DNA of 64,000 bases from Spinacia oleracea (taxonomy: Eukaryota > Streptophyta > Magnoliopsida > Caryophyllales > Amaranthaceae). The translations under genes and the position numbers were made by a program. Positions within the stretch are counted from its first letter, which is position 1, and every line of letters starts with the position of its first letter. Shown piece after piece: positions 23,591 through 35,929 of this stretch. Under the pieces are notes generated by a model. It had not been told where the DNA came from. It did no database searches and was given only the letters and a program-made list of their open reading frames with translations. Where the stretch lies: contig NC_079487.1 in NCBI RefSeq assembly GCF_020520425.1, forward strand, positions 110,828,141 to 110,892,140. The letters are read 5' to 3'.

Positions 23591-23699
23591 GAGAGTGATG
23601 GATAGCTCAGTTGGTTAGAGCTTCCATCCCGGTTCCAGGTAATCCTGGGATCGATTCTCATCCCCGCCCTTGTGGCTCATTTGCACCAAAAAAAAAAAA
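23591..23699 (+). mobile_element. very short SINE (about 109 bp) with 17-bp target duplication
   Basis: A tRNA-like head with A box TAGCTCAGTTGG (23603-23614) and B-box-like GATCGATTC (23649-23657) is followed by a short body and a run of about 14 A residues. The direct repeat AATAGGCTAGACATTTT flanks it at 23574-23590 and 23700-23716. The anticodon arm is not a functional one, and the T-arm context differs from a true tRNA, so this is a retroposed SINE and not a tRNA gene. Confidence 0.85.
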
Positions 23700-24285
23700 A
23701 ATAGGCTAGACATTTTAGAAGATAGGAGAAGGATCACGTCCTTACAGTCTGCTTGTATATCTTCTGAAAAAGCGAAAGGTTCTGTTTGCTGGTTCATTTA
23801 AATGCGCACATAAAGATTCAGAGGAAAAAAAATAAAGCATTCAAAATTTTGGCGCCTGGAGCTGTTTCCTTTCTGATACCTTTGGTGACTGCTGGTCTTT
23901 AATCTAGACGCTACTGCGCGACAAATATCGTTCGGTAAATGCATTTTCTCTCTCCTTCCTTCTTTCTTTCTGCATTTGGTAACGTGCTCCAGCTCTTCAG
24001 CACACCTTCAACTAATTTTGTTTGGAGTTACTGTTTTAAATTACTTAGAATTAGTGTAGTTTATGTTGATTTTTCGTCAGAAAAGAATTCGGTGTATTTC
24101 TGTTGAATTTCCTGTAACATGCCGATTTTTGATACAAAAAATCCATATATTGAACCGCAATTTGTTAAGTAGACTCAATATATGTTCGTCGATATAATTT
24201 CTTGAGTGTACTGAAAATTTAGTACTAAAATTCCGGATAATTTGCTGTTTTTGGTTAATTATCTAGGGTTTTGGTTTGCGAAACT

Positions 24286-27200
24286 ATGGAATCTTACAAT
24301 CTGAGGTCTGTGTTGGAGTTACCAGTTCCTTTCAGACCAACCTTCAATTTCAGGTACTTTTTGAATTTGATTTCTGCTGCATTTTCATGCTAATTGATGT
24401 TGAACTTTCAAAATTTCCAGAATTATGATTATCATCCATCTTACTTTTGCCGCATAATTCAATTTTGTTAACTAAGCGTAATGATTTGTTGTAAATCATA
24501 CTTTTTGGTTATGATTTCTGCATCGTTTTTCATGCTAATTGAGAATGGACATTCAAATTAGGATTTTGGACTATTACAATCATCATTCATCTTACTTTTG
24601 ATGTGTATTTCATTTTTTTAACAATTAATTGGTTGTGAATCTTACTTTTTGGATGTGATTTTGTGTCTGTTTTCATGCTAATTGAGGATGAACTTTCCAA
24701 TAGTGCGGAAATACGATCATTATCCGTCTTACTTGTTATTTTGATCTTTGTCGTATTCATTATATTTGTTGTCATTGCGTCAATAGGTTCCATATCCTCC
24801 TTACAAATTGATACTTTGCTCTTATCAAATTTCTGATTTGATTCATATATACCAACAGCTCTTTAATACTTTGATCTTTGTCGTCTTCATTATATTTGTT
24901 GTCATTGCGTCAATAGGTTCCATATCCACGTCCCACTCCTTACAAATTGATACTTTGCTCTTATCAAATTTCTGCTTTGATTCGTATATATCAACAGCTC
25001 TTTAATATTATGCTCTTCGAATGGCTGGCCGTAGATATTTCAATTCTCTGCAGAGTGAATGCTTTCCTTGTTGTTTCCACTCTGATGTAAACATGGTCGT
25101 TTCTGCGCCAACTGGAAGCGGTAAAACAGTGCTGTTTGAGTTGTGCATTTTGAGGCTTCTCTCAAGGTTTCTTTCAACTGATGGGACATTCATCCATGTG
25201 AAGGGCACCCTGAAAACGGTAACCTTTCATTGGTTGGTTCTCTTTTAGTAGAGCATGTAATTGTTTGCACCTAGTATTAAGCTTCCTACATCCAAAACTC
25301 ATAAAAGTTCTTCCGATTTTGGCATAATTATAGGGCAATACCGGTAAAATTTCTATATTACCTTAGTTGGACCGAAGTAGTCATGAATAAGAAGCTTAAT
25401 GAAGTGATGCTTCCATTTCCTTAATTGATTAGAGACTTACAGTCATGAGTTGTCATCCAGGAAATATTACTCCCTGGATAGCTAGTTCTTTCATTGCCTC
25501 TGTGGTATAAGCAATCAAGATCTATAGATCAGTGACCAACTTTATGATCACAAAAGGATAGAGATCGTCCGTGCTTCATTTTGCTTTTTTTTCTTCACTT
25601 CAATCAGCAATTAGTATTGCTTCTTGACAGATCTATGTAGCACCTTCCAAAGCTTTGGTACAAGAGAAGCTTAGGGATTGGAATCGGAAGCTAGGTGCAT
25701 GGGGCATAAATTGCCTTGAAATGACTGGGGACAATGATTCTTATAATACGAGGAACATTCAAGAAGCAGACATAATTCTAACAACTCCGGAGGTACACAT
25801 GATTTATTGCTTATGTTATCCAGATGTTTACTATAAGATTATGCTCTAGACAGCTCTTCTATAAAATTTCCCCGCTCCCCATGTTATGATTGTTATCAGT
25901 TCATAAGATGCAATAAGTGATGATTTGTGCCATGTCTTTTAACAGAAGTTTGACGCTGTTACTCGGTATAAAATAAAAGATGGTGGCTTGAGTTTTTTCA
26001 GTGACATAGGACTTGTAGTCATCGACGAAGTTCACCTACTGAATGATACACGTGGTGCTGCTTTGGAAGCAATAGTCAGCAGGATTAAAATGCTTTCTTG
26101 TAGACCTGAAATGAACTCAAGTCCTCTGGCTCATGTACGTTTTATAGCCGTTTCAGCCACAATCCCAAATCTGGAGGACCTAGGTACACTTTAATTGAAC
26201 ACTTCCTATTCTATAGAATTTGACCACTTTGATGATGAATATTGACTTCCTTTGCAGCGGAGTGGCTAGTGGTTCCTCCTGAAGGAATGAAAAGGTGATC
26301 TTCCAGTTTGACTGGTGAAGTTCTGTTCAATCAGTAAGCTATTACAGTAACACCTAGCTCATTAGTTTATTTTATGATGTTCTACAGGTTTGGTGAAGAA
26401 ATGAGACCTGTAAAGCTAACTACCAAAGTATTTGGTATATGCTGAACTTTGTATCTGATATTATGGAGTTCATATCTTGAAAGGGAAAAATTGAAGGAAA
26501 TTCCTATATTTTGCAAAAAGTCATAGTATCTTGTATTCCGTAAATGATACCAGAGGAGATTTTCAGCAATCATCATGATAGATCAACTCTTAGGCTATCT
26601 TTCTGTTACTTAATTTATCTATTATTCAATTGTACTAGTTTTTCCATTGTTGCCTAACTTCTATCAGAAACTTTTATTTTCTGTTCATTTCCTTTTAATG
26701 TGTTTGATATCCAGCTTCTTATTCATGGTTATATCTTTTACAGGGTATGCTGCAGCCAAGAATGATTTTCTCTTTGAAAAGGCAGGTGTCTTTTTCTGAC
26801 TAAAAGAAAACTAGTAATTTACACCAGATATAGTGTTTTACTGCTTTTGATGATTTGATCATGGAATAGATTTATTTTGTATCAAATCTCCACTCCAGAT
26901 TGATTTCGTTGCTAATTTCCACTCTGTTGTCCCATGCAGCGACTCCAGAATTACATCTTTGGTAAGTTGGGTTGGGGCCATATAACTTGGAGAGTCAGAG
27001 TATTAAATAGCATGTTAACCTTTTTGCAGATATACTGATGCAATTTTCTAGAGGAAAATCTGCTCTAGTTTTCTGTTCTACCAGAAAGGGAGCACAAGAG
27101 GCGGCACAGAAGATCTCTCAGACAGCCATGAGCTTTGGCTACTCAAATCCGTTCATCAAAACAAACGAGCAGCAGGAGAGATTAAGAGAGGCATCATTGT

Positions 27201-30200
27201 CATGCAGTGACAAACAACTTCAGTCATACATTCTCTATGGTGGTATATATTTAAGATAATAAAAAACTATTTCGTACATATTTTGTTTTCATGATTGGTC
27301 AGTGGTTGTAATGGACATCTTTTCAGTTCATGAAACCGATTGGATATTTGGATGTTTACAGTTGGTTATCACAATGGCGGTCTTTGCATGAAGGATAGAA
27401 ACCTTATTGAGAATCTTTTCCTTAACGGTGATATCCAAGTTCTATGCACAACAAACACTCTAGCACATGGAATCAACCTACCGGCACATACAGTGGTGAT
27501 CAAGTCCACACAGCACTAGTATGTTTACACAGTTTCTGATTTTCATAAACTGAAAGGTTGAATGTGGTGTTCTGTGTTTGATCTTTGGGTACCTTTATCT
27601 CCAGCAACAAGGAAAAAGGCACCTATACAGAGTATGACAGATCCATTGTTTTACAGGTATATCATTAGTTGCACTACTGTTTCAACTTTCAGCTGGACTT
27701 CTGTTTGTTGATTCTGTTGCATCCAAGTATATACTACATTCCATCAGGGAATCCTTGTGTTATTGGGATCATTCCTACTACGTAAGCTTGCCTTCTTCTT
27801 TTGGGTGGAATGGTTGACTATAGGTTGCAGAATTCTTTCCAATGATCACTTGGCTGTCGAAATTGGAAAGACATTTATCCTAAATTACTTGTAAATTGGT
27901 TGGCTTGATCAGTTCTAACTGAAAAATGACATTGCACTGTGAACAGATCATGGAAAATTATTTGACTCTCACTTATGGTAAAAATTAAGGTTCATAAATA
28001 ATCAAGTCAAAATGAAAATTACCAATTATAATAACCAAAATACCAAGATACAAATATATAAAATAAAATAAAATTGAAAACTAGTGCTACAAGACTACAA
28101 CTCTTCCCTTTTTATATAAGTCAGGTATGGCTGACAGTAATATGAGGGGACAGGGAAGTGGTGCAAGAATTTCTCAGTGATGAAGAGCAAGGAGTTAAGA
28201 ATAGAATAGCTGGCAGCTTCGAGTACAAATGAGAGAGATGATACTCGGACTTGAGTACTCATATCAATCACTGGTAGGAGTCCAAGGGTCCAAAATGAAG
28301 TGTCAACTGCCCATTTTCATAGTATTGAGGATCTAATACGGTTACTTGTGGTGAAATTAAGATTTCATGTCACATAGGTTCAAAGCTAAGAAGCAAATGA
28401 GAAGAGGAAGTAAGAGAGGTTGACAGAAAGGGTATTTAACAAATTTAAAATATTTGGACCTTTCTTTATGTCGATAGAATTCTATCTAGCATTTATAGGA
28501 ACAAATCTATGTTTTGACTCTATTTTTTTCATGATGTTTGACATTATCTGGTAATCATGCAGATGTCTGGTAGAGCTGGCCGTCCACCTTTTGATGATAC
28601 AGGACTGGTTATCATAATGACAAGAAGGGAAACAGTCAGTCATAACCTCTCTATCTTACCTAGCCCATAATGATTAATTTTGCATTTCTTACGTGTACTC
28701 TATCCTAGTTTACCTTTGACAATGTTTGTCCTTATTCTGTTGCAAAATACTCATGTTACACATTTCTTTTAGGTACATTTGTATGAAAATCTTTTGAATG
28801 GATGTGAGGTTGTAGAATCACAGTATGTATGGACCCTCATAATTCATTATGCATAGTTCTATAAATATATCGTACTAGTCAAGTGCTGTATGTTTCTAAT
28901 TTTTATATGACATAATTTCTGCACTGCTAGATTACTTTCTTGCATCACGGAGCATCTGACTGCGGAAATAGTACAACTAACTATCCCTGACATTACACGG
29001 GCAATCGAATGGATGAAGTGTTCATATTTGTATGTCAGGATGAAAAAGGCACGTATCTTGAAACATATACCTTTAGTCACTCTTTAAGAATTATCTTAGC
29101 TAAGTATTTTAACACCTTCAGAACCCAGAGACTTATGCTGTTCAGAAGGGGATTTCTAGAGACCGTATAGAGAAGCATATGCTAGGTAATGATTTCAATG
29201 TGCTGTTTTTCATGGTAAATAAAACTGCATTAATATTATGCACAAATATTTTTAGATCGTATCTCATGGACCACGGTTCACTATGACTGATTTATTACCT
29301 GCTGTAATAGATATTTGTGTTCAGAAAGTTAATGAGTTATCAAGAAACCAGTTGATCTGGACTGATGAAGACGGTTTCCTATTGAAGCCACTTGGTATGC
29401 TTGGCTCACATATATCACTGCTCAATGAAATCTTATGACACACATGACTGCATTCTCTCTTGACCGTTAAAGAGGAGGGGGGAGGGAAGAGATTAGTACT
29501 AACAAGCTGTAAAAAACAAACTTTCAGAACCTGGAAGATTGATGACGAAGTACTATTTGAAATTCGACACAATGAAATACATTATGCAGACTCAATCAAA
29601 CTGCAGTCTAGAAGACGCACTTCATACTGTTTGCCGAGCAGAGGAGTTATCTTGTATGTATGGAGTATTTCTTTTATGAAATTTCCTGGTATATGGAGAG
29701 CTTATACACTTCATTAATTGGTAAATGAAGGGATACAACTTAGGCGCAATGAGAAAAAGCTTCTAAATGATGTCAATACTGATAAAGATGGCCGGCTTCG
29801 TTTTCACGTACTTGGAGACAAAGGAAAAAAGAAAAAGCGCATTCAGACAAGAGAAGAGAAGATTTTTGTCTTGGTCAATGATTGCTTGACTGGAGATCCT
29901 CTGGTCCACGATTTATCCCTAAGCCAGGTCTGGTCATTTTACTTATTAAGTTCTTTCTATTCACGAGTGGCTTACTCTCAGTAAGCAGCATACTCTGGTT
30001 CATGTGCATACAGGATGCAAATTCTATATGCTCAAATGGGTGTAGAATTTCCAAGTGCATGAAAGAGTACTTTTTCTTTAAAAAGAACTACAGAGGAGCA
30101 ATGAACTCGATTGCTCTTGCAAAATCTATGCATCATAAGCTGTGGGATAGCTGTCCTTACTTATTGAAGCAATTACCTGGCATCGGAATGGTGACAGCTA

Positions 30201-33200
30201 AGGTAACTAGACACATACAAGTGTAATTTTGAGTTGAAGGTGGAAATTTATCCAACGGTTAAGACTTAAGAGTTTAAGACTGAAAAGTGCCCTTATGCTC
30301 AGGCACTGCATTCTATGGGAATAACTTCATTTGAGACCCTGGCTGATGCTGATCCAAGGAGAATAGAAATCGTTGCCAATCGGAAATTCCCGTTTGGAGA
30401 CCATATTAAGGAGTCTCTACTTTCTTTACCCCCAAAAGTTGAGATGAGGATTGAGGCAACTGAAGGCCAGAGGCAAGGGCAGCTCAAAATGGCATTAACT
30501 TTGACTAGGCTGACACAGTCCCAATCCAACAAACGACATTATGCTGACATGGTAAATTATAAGTAATGTATTTCTCCTTTTCACTTTAAGACAATACTTT
30601 GGCGCTTCAGAATTCAGATGGGTGTATTGGGAATCCAACTTTTGCAGGTTGTTGGTGTGGAAGAAGAAAATATGATTATCTACCACGAGAAAATCAGGCG
30701 AGACTAGTTTTCCTTTTCTCTTAGCAGTTCAAATTTTTGATCTTTCCTTTTATCTTCTATCATTTAAACAAATTAATACAACTTCCGTGGCATTACTTTT
30801 ATGATTGAGTGCTTGGCATGAAAGGAAAAGACATTGAGATATTGAAGTTATTTTTACCATTACAGAACTTCCTGAAATAGCATATGACTAGTCCTTTCTC
30901 ATAAAAATAGCATTCCTTATTTATCTGCTACCTTTTTTATAATGTTCTTGAAATATTTTGGCAGGGTGGATGACTTTCTCAGGTATGATCACTCAACCTT
31001 GTTTTCTTTTTGCTCTGTTAATTTTGGCTGCAATACACTGGGGTTGAAATGGCTCATCATTTTTGATAGTTTTATGTTTATGCACATATGGAATGCCATT
31101 AGCAAATGTCATGATACATTCTCCTTGAACTTATGTTGGAAGTGAGTGTAGCTGCTAAGTGAACACTCATGACGAACATTTTACTCATACAAAAGTAGAT
31201 TCAAGTGAAAAGGTTGAGATGCTCATTCACTTCCGTATTCAATTTCCTTGATTTCCTCTTTGAGGTTTCCTACAATATCGACAACTTTCATCTTTAAAGA
31301 ACAGAAATTTGCATTTTTATTCTGTGCTGCATTTCAAAGTTTTCCCTTGAAATTCTCCACATCTTCTAGTATGACCGCAATTTATGGATAAAGTAATGAA
31401 TATGAGAATGTGAGATTATATCTAAAGATTTGTAATTGATATATTTTAAACATGCCTTTGAATTTTGTTCAGACTTCAGAGACCCTTAATTTGTTACCTA
31501 CATGCATATGTTGTTGGAGATAATTTCTTTTGTTTACAGCCCATACCAGACGACAGTGGTTTTACCAAACCATCTACAAGGCAAATTAACTGTTAAGGCT
31601 GATCTGATTTTTGAAGAATTCAGTAAGACTTCAGATCTTTTACGTATATGTCTTTAATTCTTATATTCTGTCACCCCAACTATGTTTTTGTTTACTTGTT
31701 TTTCCCTGTCAGCATTTCCTAGATTCAGATAATTTGATGATGTTCTTTTGCTCTTACACCCTACATAGATGTGACTTGAATGGATTAGGGGCTTTAGGGC
31801 ACCTTTAGGATCCATTGGGAAAGCCAGTCACAAAAGTCATTTTCACAAATTTTGAAATTACTTCGTATTGACCAAGAGTAAATTTGGGCTATCGTACAGT
31901 TCTGTTGACTAAATTGTCAATCTTCGCGTTTTGTCAAATCACGCAAACAAGATTTTTTTTGGGTGGGAAAATCATGCAAACAAGATGAGATGGACGAAGT
32001 AACTTTATTTTGGGTGGAGGGTTCTTTTGCATTTCTGCATGCTGTAGTACGTAAACATGAACTTTTTACATTCTGAAACTCCGTGCAGTTGGTATTGATC
32101 TACACCACAAGGTTGAGCATATTGAAGAAATCAAGTCAAATGTGACTGTTAGACTTGGAACCAAGAGATCAACCGCCGTCCTACCTCTTACAGAAGTTCC
32201 TCTGCTCAAAGGAACAAGGGGAAGTGCAAAACAAGCTAAGCAGAAATCCATCCTAAACAAAAGCAATAAAAAAATTGACGAGATGTAAGACTTTCATCTC
32301 CCCCCTCCCCTCCCAAACAGAAGAAAAACAGGCGTAGTCTGCATTTGGCTCTTACATGTGGTTTTTGTATTGACAGGCCCTCTTTTAAGCTCATGGATGA
32401 CGATTTAGAAGAAGGTATGGTAAATAACACCCACTGGAATCTCATACTTACCTTTCTTTTCTGTTTGGGAGACTGAATCTGCCTTGAGGTGTGTTCTTGA
32501 AGGAATTCTTGCTGATAAAGCTGATGAGGGTGATTGCACGATCATATCTGGGCATACAATCTTTGATCACATTCGTAAAAAGGCCAAAGATTTCCCTGCT
32601 GTGAAAAAATCCAGTGCCATTCACTTTCCTACGTCAGTAATTTCAAACACTTCAGAAAGACAATATTTGGGCCATCCTGACATCAATGAAGATGCTACTG
32701 TTGATCATGACACTACTACTGATGTTTTAGAGTCCACAGGTGTGAATAACAACATAATAGATACAACTTTAATACTGCATCTCATGTTCAAGTTTGACTG
32801 TTGTTGTATGTTGTTTCAGGAACAGTCCATCCTCATAGAGAAGTAAACAAAAAAGGATTCCGTAGACTGGAGGATATACTTGATCATGTCAGGAAGAGGT
32901 CAAAAATATTACCAGTGATCAATAAACCAAACACCAAAGAAGGGTCCTTTTCTGGAGTACTATGGAACTTTTCTGACGAGGAGCAAACTACACCGAGCCA
33001 TATGAATGATGTGAAACTAATCAAAACACACTCAAACGAACCTACAGTGGGTTCCATGACCTTTACAAATCCTGAAACAATTGAGAATGAGTACAATGTA
33101 TCCTCGCCTGCTGGAACCTTCAAGGACAAGAGGCAGGCATTTTCGACTTCAAAAAGATCGTTGGATCTTCCTTTTGAGTTCTTCAGCAATCAACCCAGCA

Positions 33201-33451
33201 GAACGGCTACTCTCAAACCATCTTTCAACTACTCAATGCCAAGGAAAGATATTCAGTTTGAGTCTAAAAGCAGTAACATATCAAACCATATCCAGTATGA
33301 GCCTCCAGCAGGTGATTCTGCAGTGCCTAAAAGCAGTAGCATACTAAATCATGTGATGGAAGCAAATAGAAGTTGTTCACTTGAAACTGGGGACAGAACC
33401 AGGAATGGCAATTCATTTCTCGGATTCAAAAGTGTCTTCTCATTTCTCTGA
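24286..33451 (+). CDS. MER3: MER3 (ROCK-N-ROLLERS) meiotic DNA helicase, complete, 27 exons
   Basis: Exons: 24286-24353, 25035-25218, 25631-25792, 25946-26183, 26258-26294, 26388-26434, 26744-26781, 26940-26961, 27030-27242, 27362-27518, 27605-27656, 28563-28634, 28773-28822, 28931-29048, 29122-29185, 29311-29394, 29528-29653, 29731-29927, 30014-30202, 30303-30551, 30648-30697, 30965-30982, 31540-31622, 32089-32284, 32377-32419, 32472-32739, 32820-33451. Phases agree throughout, giving 1218 residues. Motifs: Walker A SAPTGSGKT (46-54), DEVH (165-168), SATIPN, QMSGRAGRP (406-414), then a winged-helix/Sec63 region with helix-hairpin-helix LLKQLPGIGMVTAK (about 693-706), and a long polar tail. 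In plants and yeast MER3/HFM1 unwinds DNA at meiotic recombination intermediates and promotes class I (interfering) crossovers. Introns after exons 7, 14 and 21 appear to use GC donors. The last two or three exons are the least conserved and least certain. Confidence 0.95.
24367..25012 (+). repeat. tandem duplications inside MER3 intron 1
   Basis: Two arrays. In the first, a unit of about 144 bp occurs three times, marked by CATGCTAATTGA at about 24387, 24532 and 24675. In the second, a unit of about 135-140 bp occurs twice, marked by GATCTTTGTCGT at about 24740 and 24870 and ending CAACAGCTCTTTAATA. The copies differ by substitutions and a small insertion. Confidence 0.8.
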
Positions 33452-34397
33452 TTCTCGTCGAATTCAGTTCTTGGATCCAACTGCATGTTTTCACTTTCTC
33501 AGTGAGGTAATATTTCTGCCAGATTAATGTAGGCTGATCTTGACCAAATGTATGCCTTATTGACGTTATTGTACATTACAAGTTACACGGTAACTAACTT
33601 CCCTCTATAGCTCTTGGAAGATTATTGAGAAGGCTTGTGACTTGATGAAACTTCCATTCACAGTGTTTTGGGGTGTTCGGAAAAAAGTTGTTACTTTGAC
33701 TAGCTAATATAGAAATGGTTTGTGATTAGATTTCTCAAATAGGCCACTACTTAAACTAATTGATGGAGGGAGAAGGTAAATAGTTCAACTATTTTAGAGC
33801 TTTATATAATTTTTTGTAAAATTATGATGCTTTAGTCATGGAAGTCTGGGAGGTTTCGACAACGTGACATATTTTTAATCGTATTAGATTATCTCCAATG
33901 GGGGCTCAATAGACGAAAAAGTGTTGTTAAAGAAGAGTCTTCATTAGACGAGTTATAAAAATGACAAAAGTTGTCAATTTTTATAACTCTTTTCAAAGGT
34001 TCTTTTTCCCTACAAAGGAACTTGTGGTAAAAAATCTGATTTTTTCCTTTCCCTAATAAATAAAAAGTTACTCCGTATATTTTAAGAGTCTCACCATTAG
34101 ATGTCCAAGTATCAAAATGAGTTTAAAAGAGTCTCACCCTTAGATGTCTAAGTCTCAAAATGAGTTTAAAACATAAGGACTCGTCATTGTAGAAATAAAT
34201 TCAATTACACCAAGTGAAGGCTTATAAATGGTGATGCTATTGCTTTTCTTTTTCTTGTATAGGCTAAAAAGCGCTAATAGTTAGAGGTGGCAATCCGTAA
34301 TCTAAATTGTATTTAGATTGGATTAATTTGAATGAAGAATACATAGAGTTGATTTCGGGTTTGAATAAGCTTGGGATAGAATACGTCATATACATTA
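33452..34397. other. MER3 3' flank and intergenic repeats
   Basis: After the MER3 stop no further gene is seen. A unit of about 45 bp is tandemly duplicated (GAGTCTCACCATTAGATGTC at about 34085 and a relative at about 34130). From about 34280 (GAGGTGGCAATCC) a decayed hAT-like repeat begins, into which the Helitron at 34398 was inserted. Confidence 0.45.
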
Positions 34398-35358
34398 CTA
34401 GATTTTAGCCCGTGCGATGCACGGTTTCTATTAAATGGTTAAGTTTAAATAAAATTCTTATGTATATACCAATTTTATATATATATATTTTTTTTTTTGG
34501 TAAAACCAATTTTATATATTTGGTATTAGATTAGAATAGTTTTTGATTTTGCATTGAATTTTATTTTAGATTTATTTTTTTAATGATGAGAGTGTTTGTT
34601 TTTGGATGAAATTGTATATGCATAATATTAATAATTAATTAATTAAAATATCTACGTGGCACTTAATTATTTATCTACGTGGAACTCGACTTTTTTAATT
34701 CAAAATTAATTTTGAAATTTTATTTTTCATTGATCGAATCCATTAGATTTCCTACGTGGCGCTCTAATATTGGATTAATGTTTGATTTTAAATTATTTTT
34801 TATTTCTGATTAGTGTTTGATTTTTGACGAATTTTATTTTAGATTTACTTTTTAATTATTAGAGTGTTTGATGGAGTTGTATATATTAGTAATTAATTAA
34901 TTAAAATATCTATGTGGCACCTATTTAATTATCTACGCGACAATCGATTTTTTTTTATTCAAAAATAAAGTAGAACTTATTTTTCATTGGCCGAAACCAT
35001 TAGTAATCCTACGTGACGCTCTAATAATTCAGCAAATATGCTTATTGGATTAATGTTTGATTTTTAAATTGAATTTTATTTATTTTATTTTAGATTAGTG
35101 TTTAATTTTGGATGAATTTTATTTTAGATTTATTTTTTTAATTATTATAGTGTTTGATTTTAGATGGAATTGTATATATTAGTAATTAATTAATTAAAAT
35201 ATCTATGTGGCACCTAATTAATTATCTACGTGGCAATCGATTTTTTTAATTCAACAATAAATTAGAAATCTTATTTTTTATTGGCCGAAACCATTAATAA
35301 TCCTATGTGGCGCTCTAATAATTCAGCAAATATGCCTCCTTTATATATATATATTAGA
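34398..35358 (-). mobile_element. non-autonomous Helitron, about 960 bp, with internal repeats
   Basis: On the minus strand it starts TCTAATATATATATATAAAG after an A and ends with the hairpin CCGTGC-ATC-GCACGG, then GCTAAAATCTAG and T. Inside, a block with AATTAATTAAAATATCT and TGGCACCT is repeated three times at about 34630, 34890 and 35180 (spacing about 260-290 bp). No Rep/helicase. Confidence 0.78.
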
Positions 35359-35499
35359 TTTGGCCTATATGCTTATTATTATAAAATAGTTATAATTGGA
35401 CAATATTATCGGATCAATTCAATTCGGGTTAGGTTAAAATCTTGAGTACATTTTGGGTCAAGCAATTTTCTTATAGTTAGAATAACTGTTTTTCGGATC

Positions 35500-35735
35500 A
35501 GTTTTGGTAGGCCCAAGCCTGGCCAAATCCACGGGCTTTCGTGCTGGCCCGGGCCGAACTGTCGTGTCTAATGCTAATTTTACTAAATTTAGCGTGTTTT
35601 GTCGTGTCGTGTCTTGTCGTGTTTTTTCCAAAAAAATTAAAGCCCAGACCCGACCCGACCCACGACTTCGTGCTCGTGCTCGTGCCAGATCGGACTTTTT
35701 CGTATCGGGTCGGACTTCGAATCAGCCCGGGCCAC
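35500..35735 (+). repeat. GC-rich dispersed repeat, second copy
   Basis: Related in reverse orientation to about 280-430: both hold TACTAAATTT near a run of TCGTGTCG, a T-rich block, and CGACTTCGTG. It is low in complexity, so the open frames in it are not genes. Confidence 0.55.
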
Positions 35736-35929
35736 AGCCATCTTTACTATCAGAGCACTAGAGCCTACTTAGCATTTGGACAACGAATAGCTTAGAGTGG
35801 GCAAAGGAGTGTAACACGTGTTTAGCATAGTGCATGCTTCGTAGCGGCGGAAACTGGAACATTACATGCAAGATGCAACACCCAGCCTAGTTTCAGATTT
35901 TCTACTTAAAAAAATTAAAAATATTGGCA

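Noticed and set aside
23591-23699. Second tRNA gene
   Set aside because: No proper anticodon arm, a poly(A) tail and a 17-bp target duplication show that it is a SINE.
26782-26790. GT donor four bases downstream (GCAG|GTGTC) for MER3 exon 7
   Set aside because: It shifts the frame relative to the next conserved exon (RLQNYIF); the GC donor keeps it.
32415-32480. GT donor at 32415 for MER3 exon 25
   Set aside because: It leads to an immediate stop in the next exon; the donor after GAAGGTATG (32420) keeps a long open frame.
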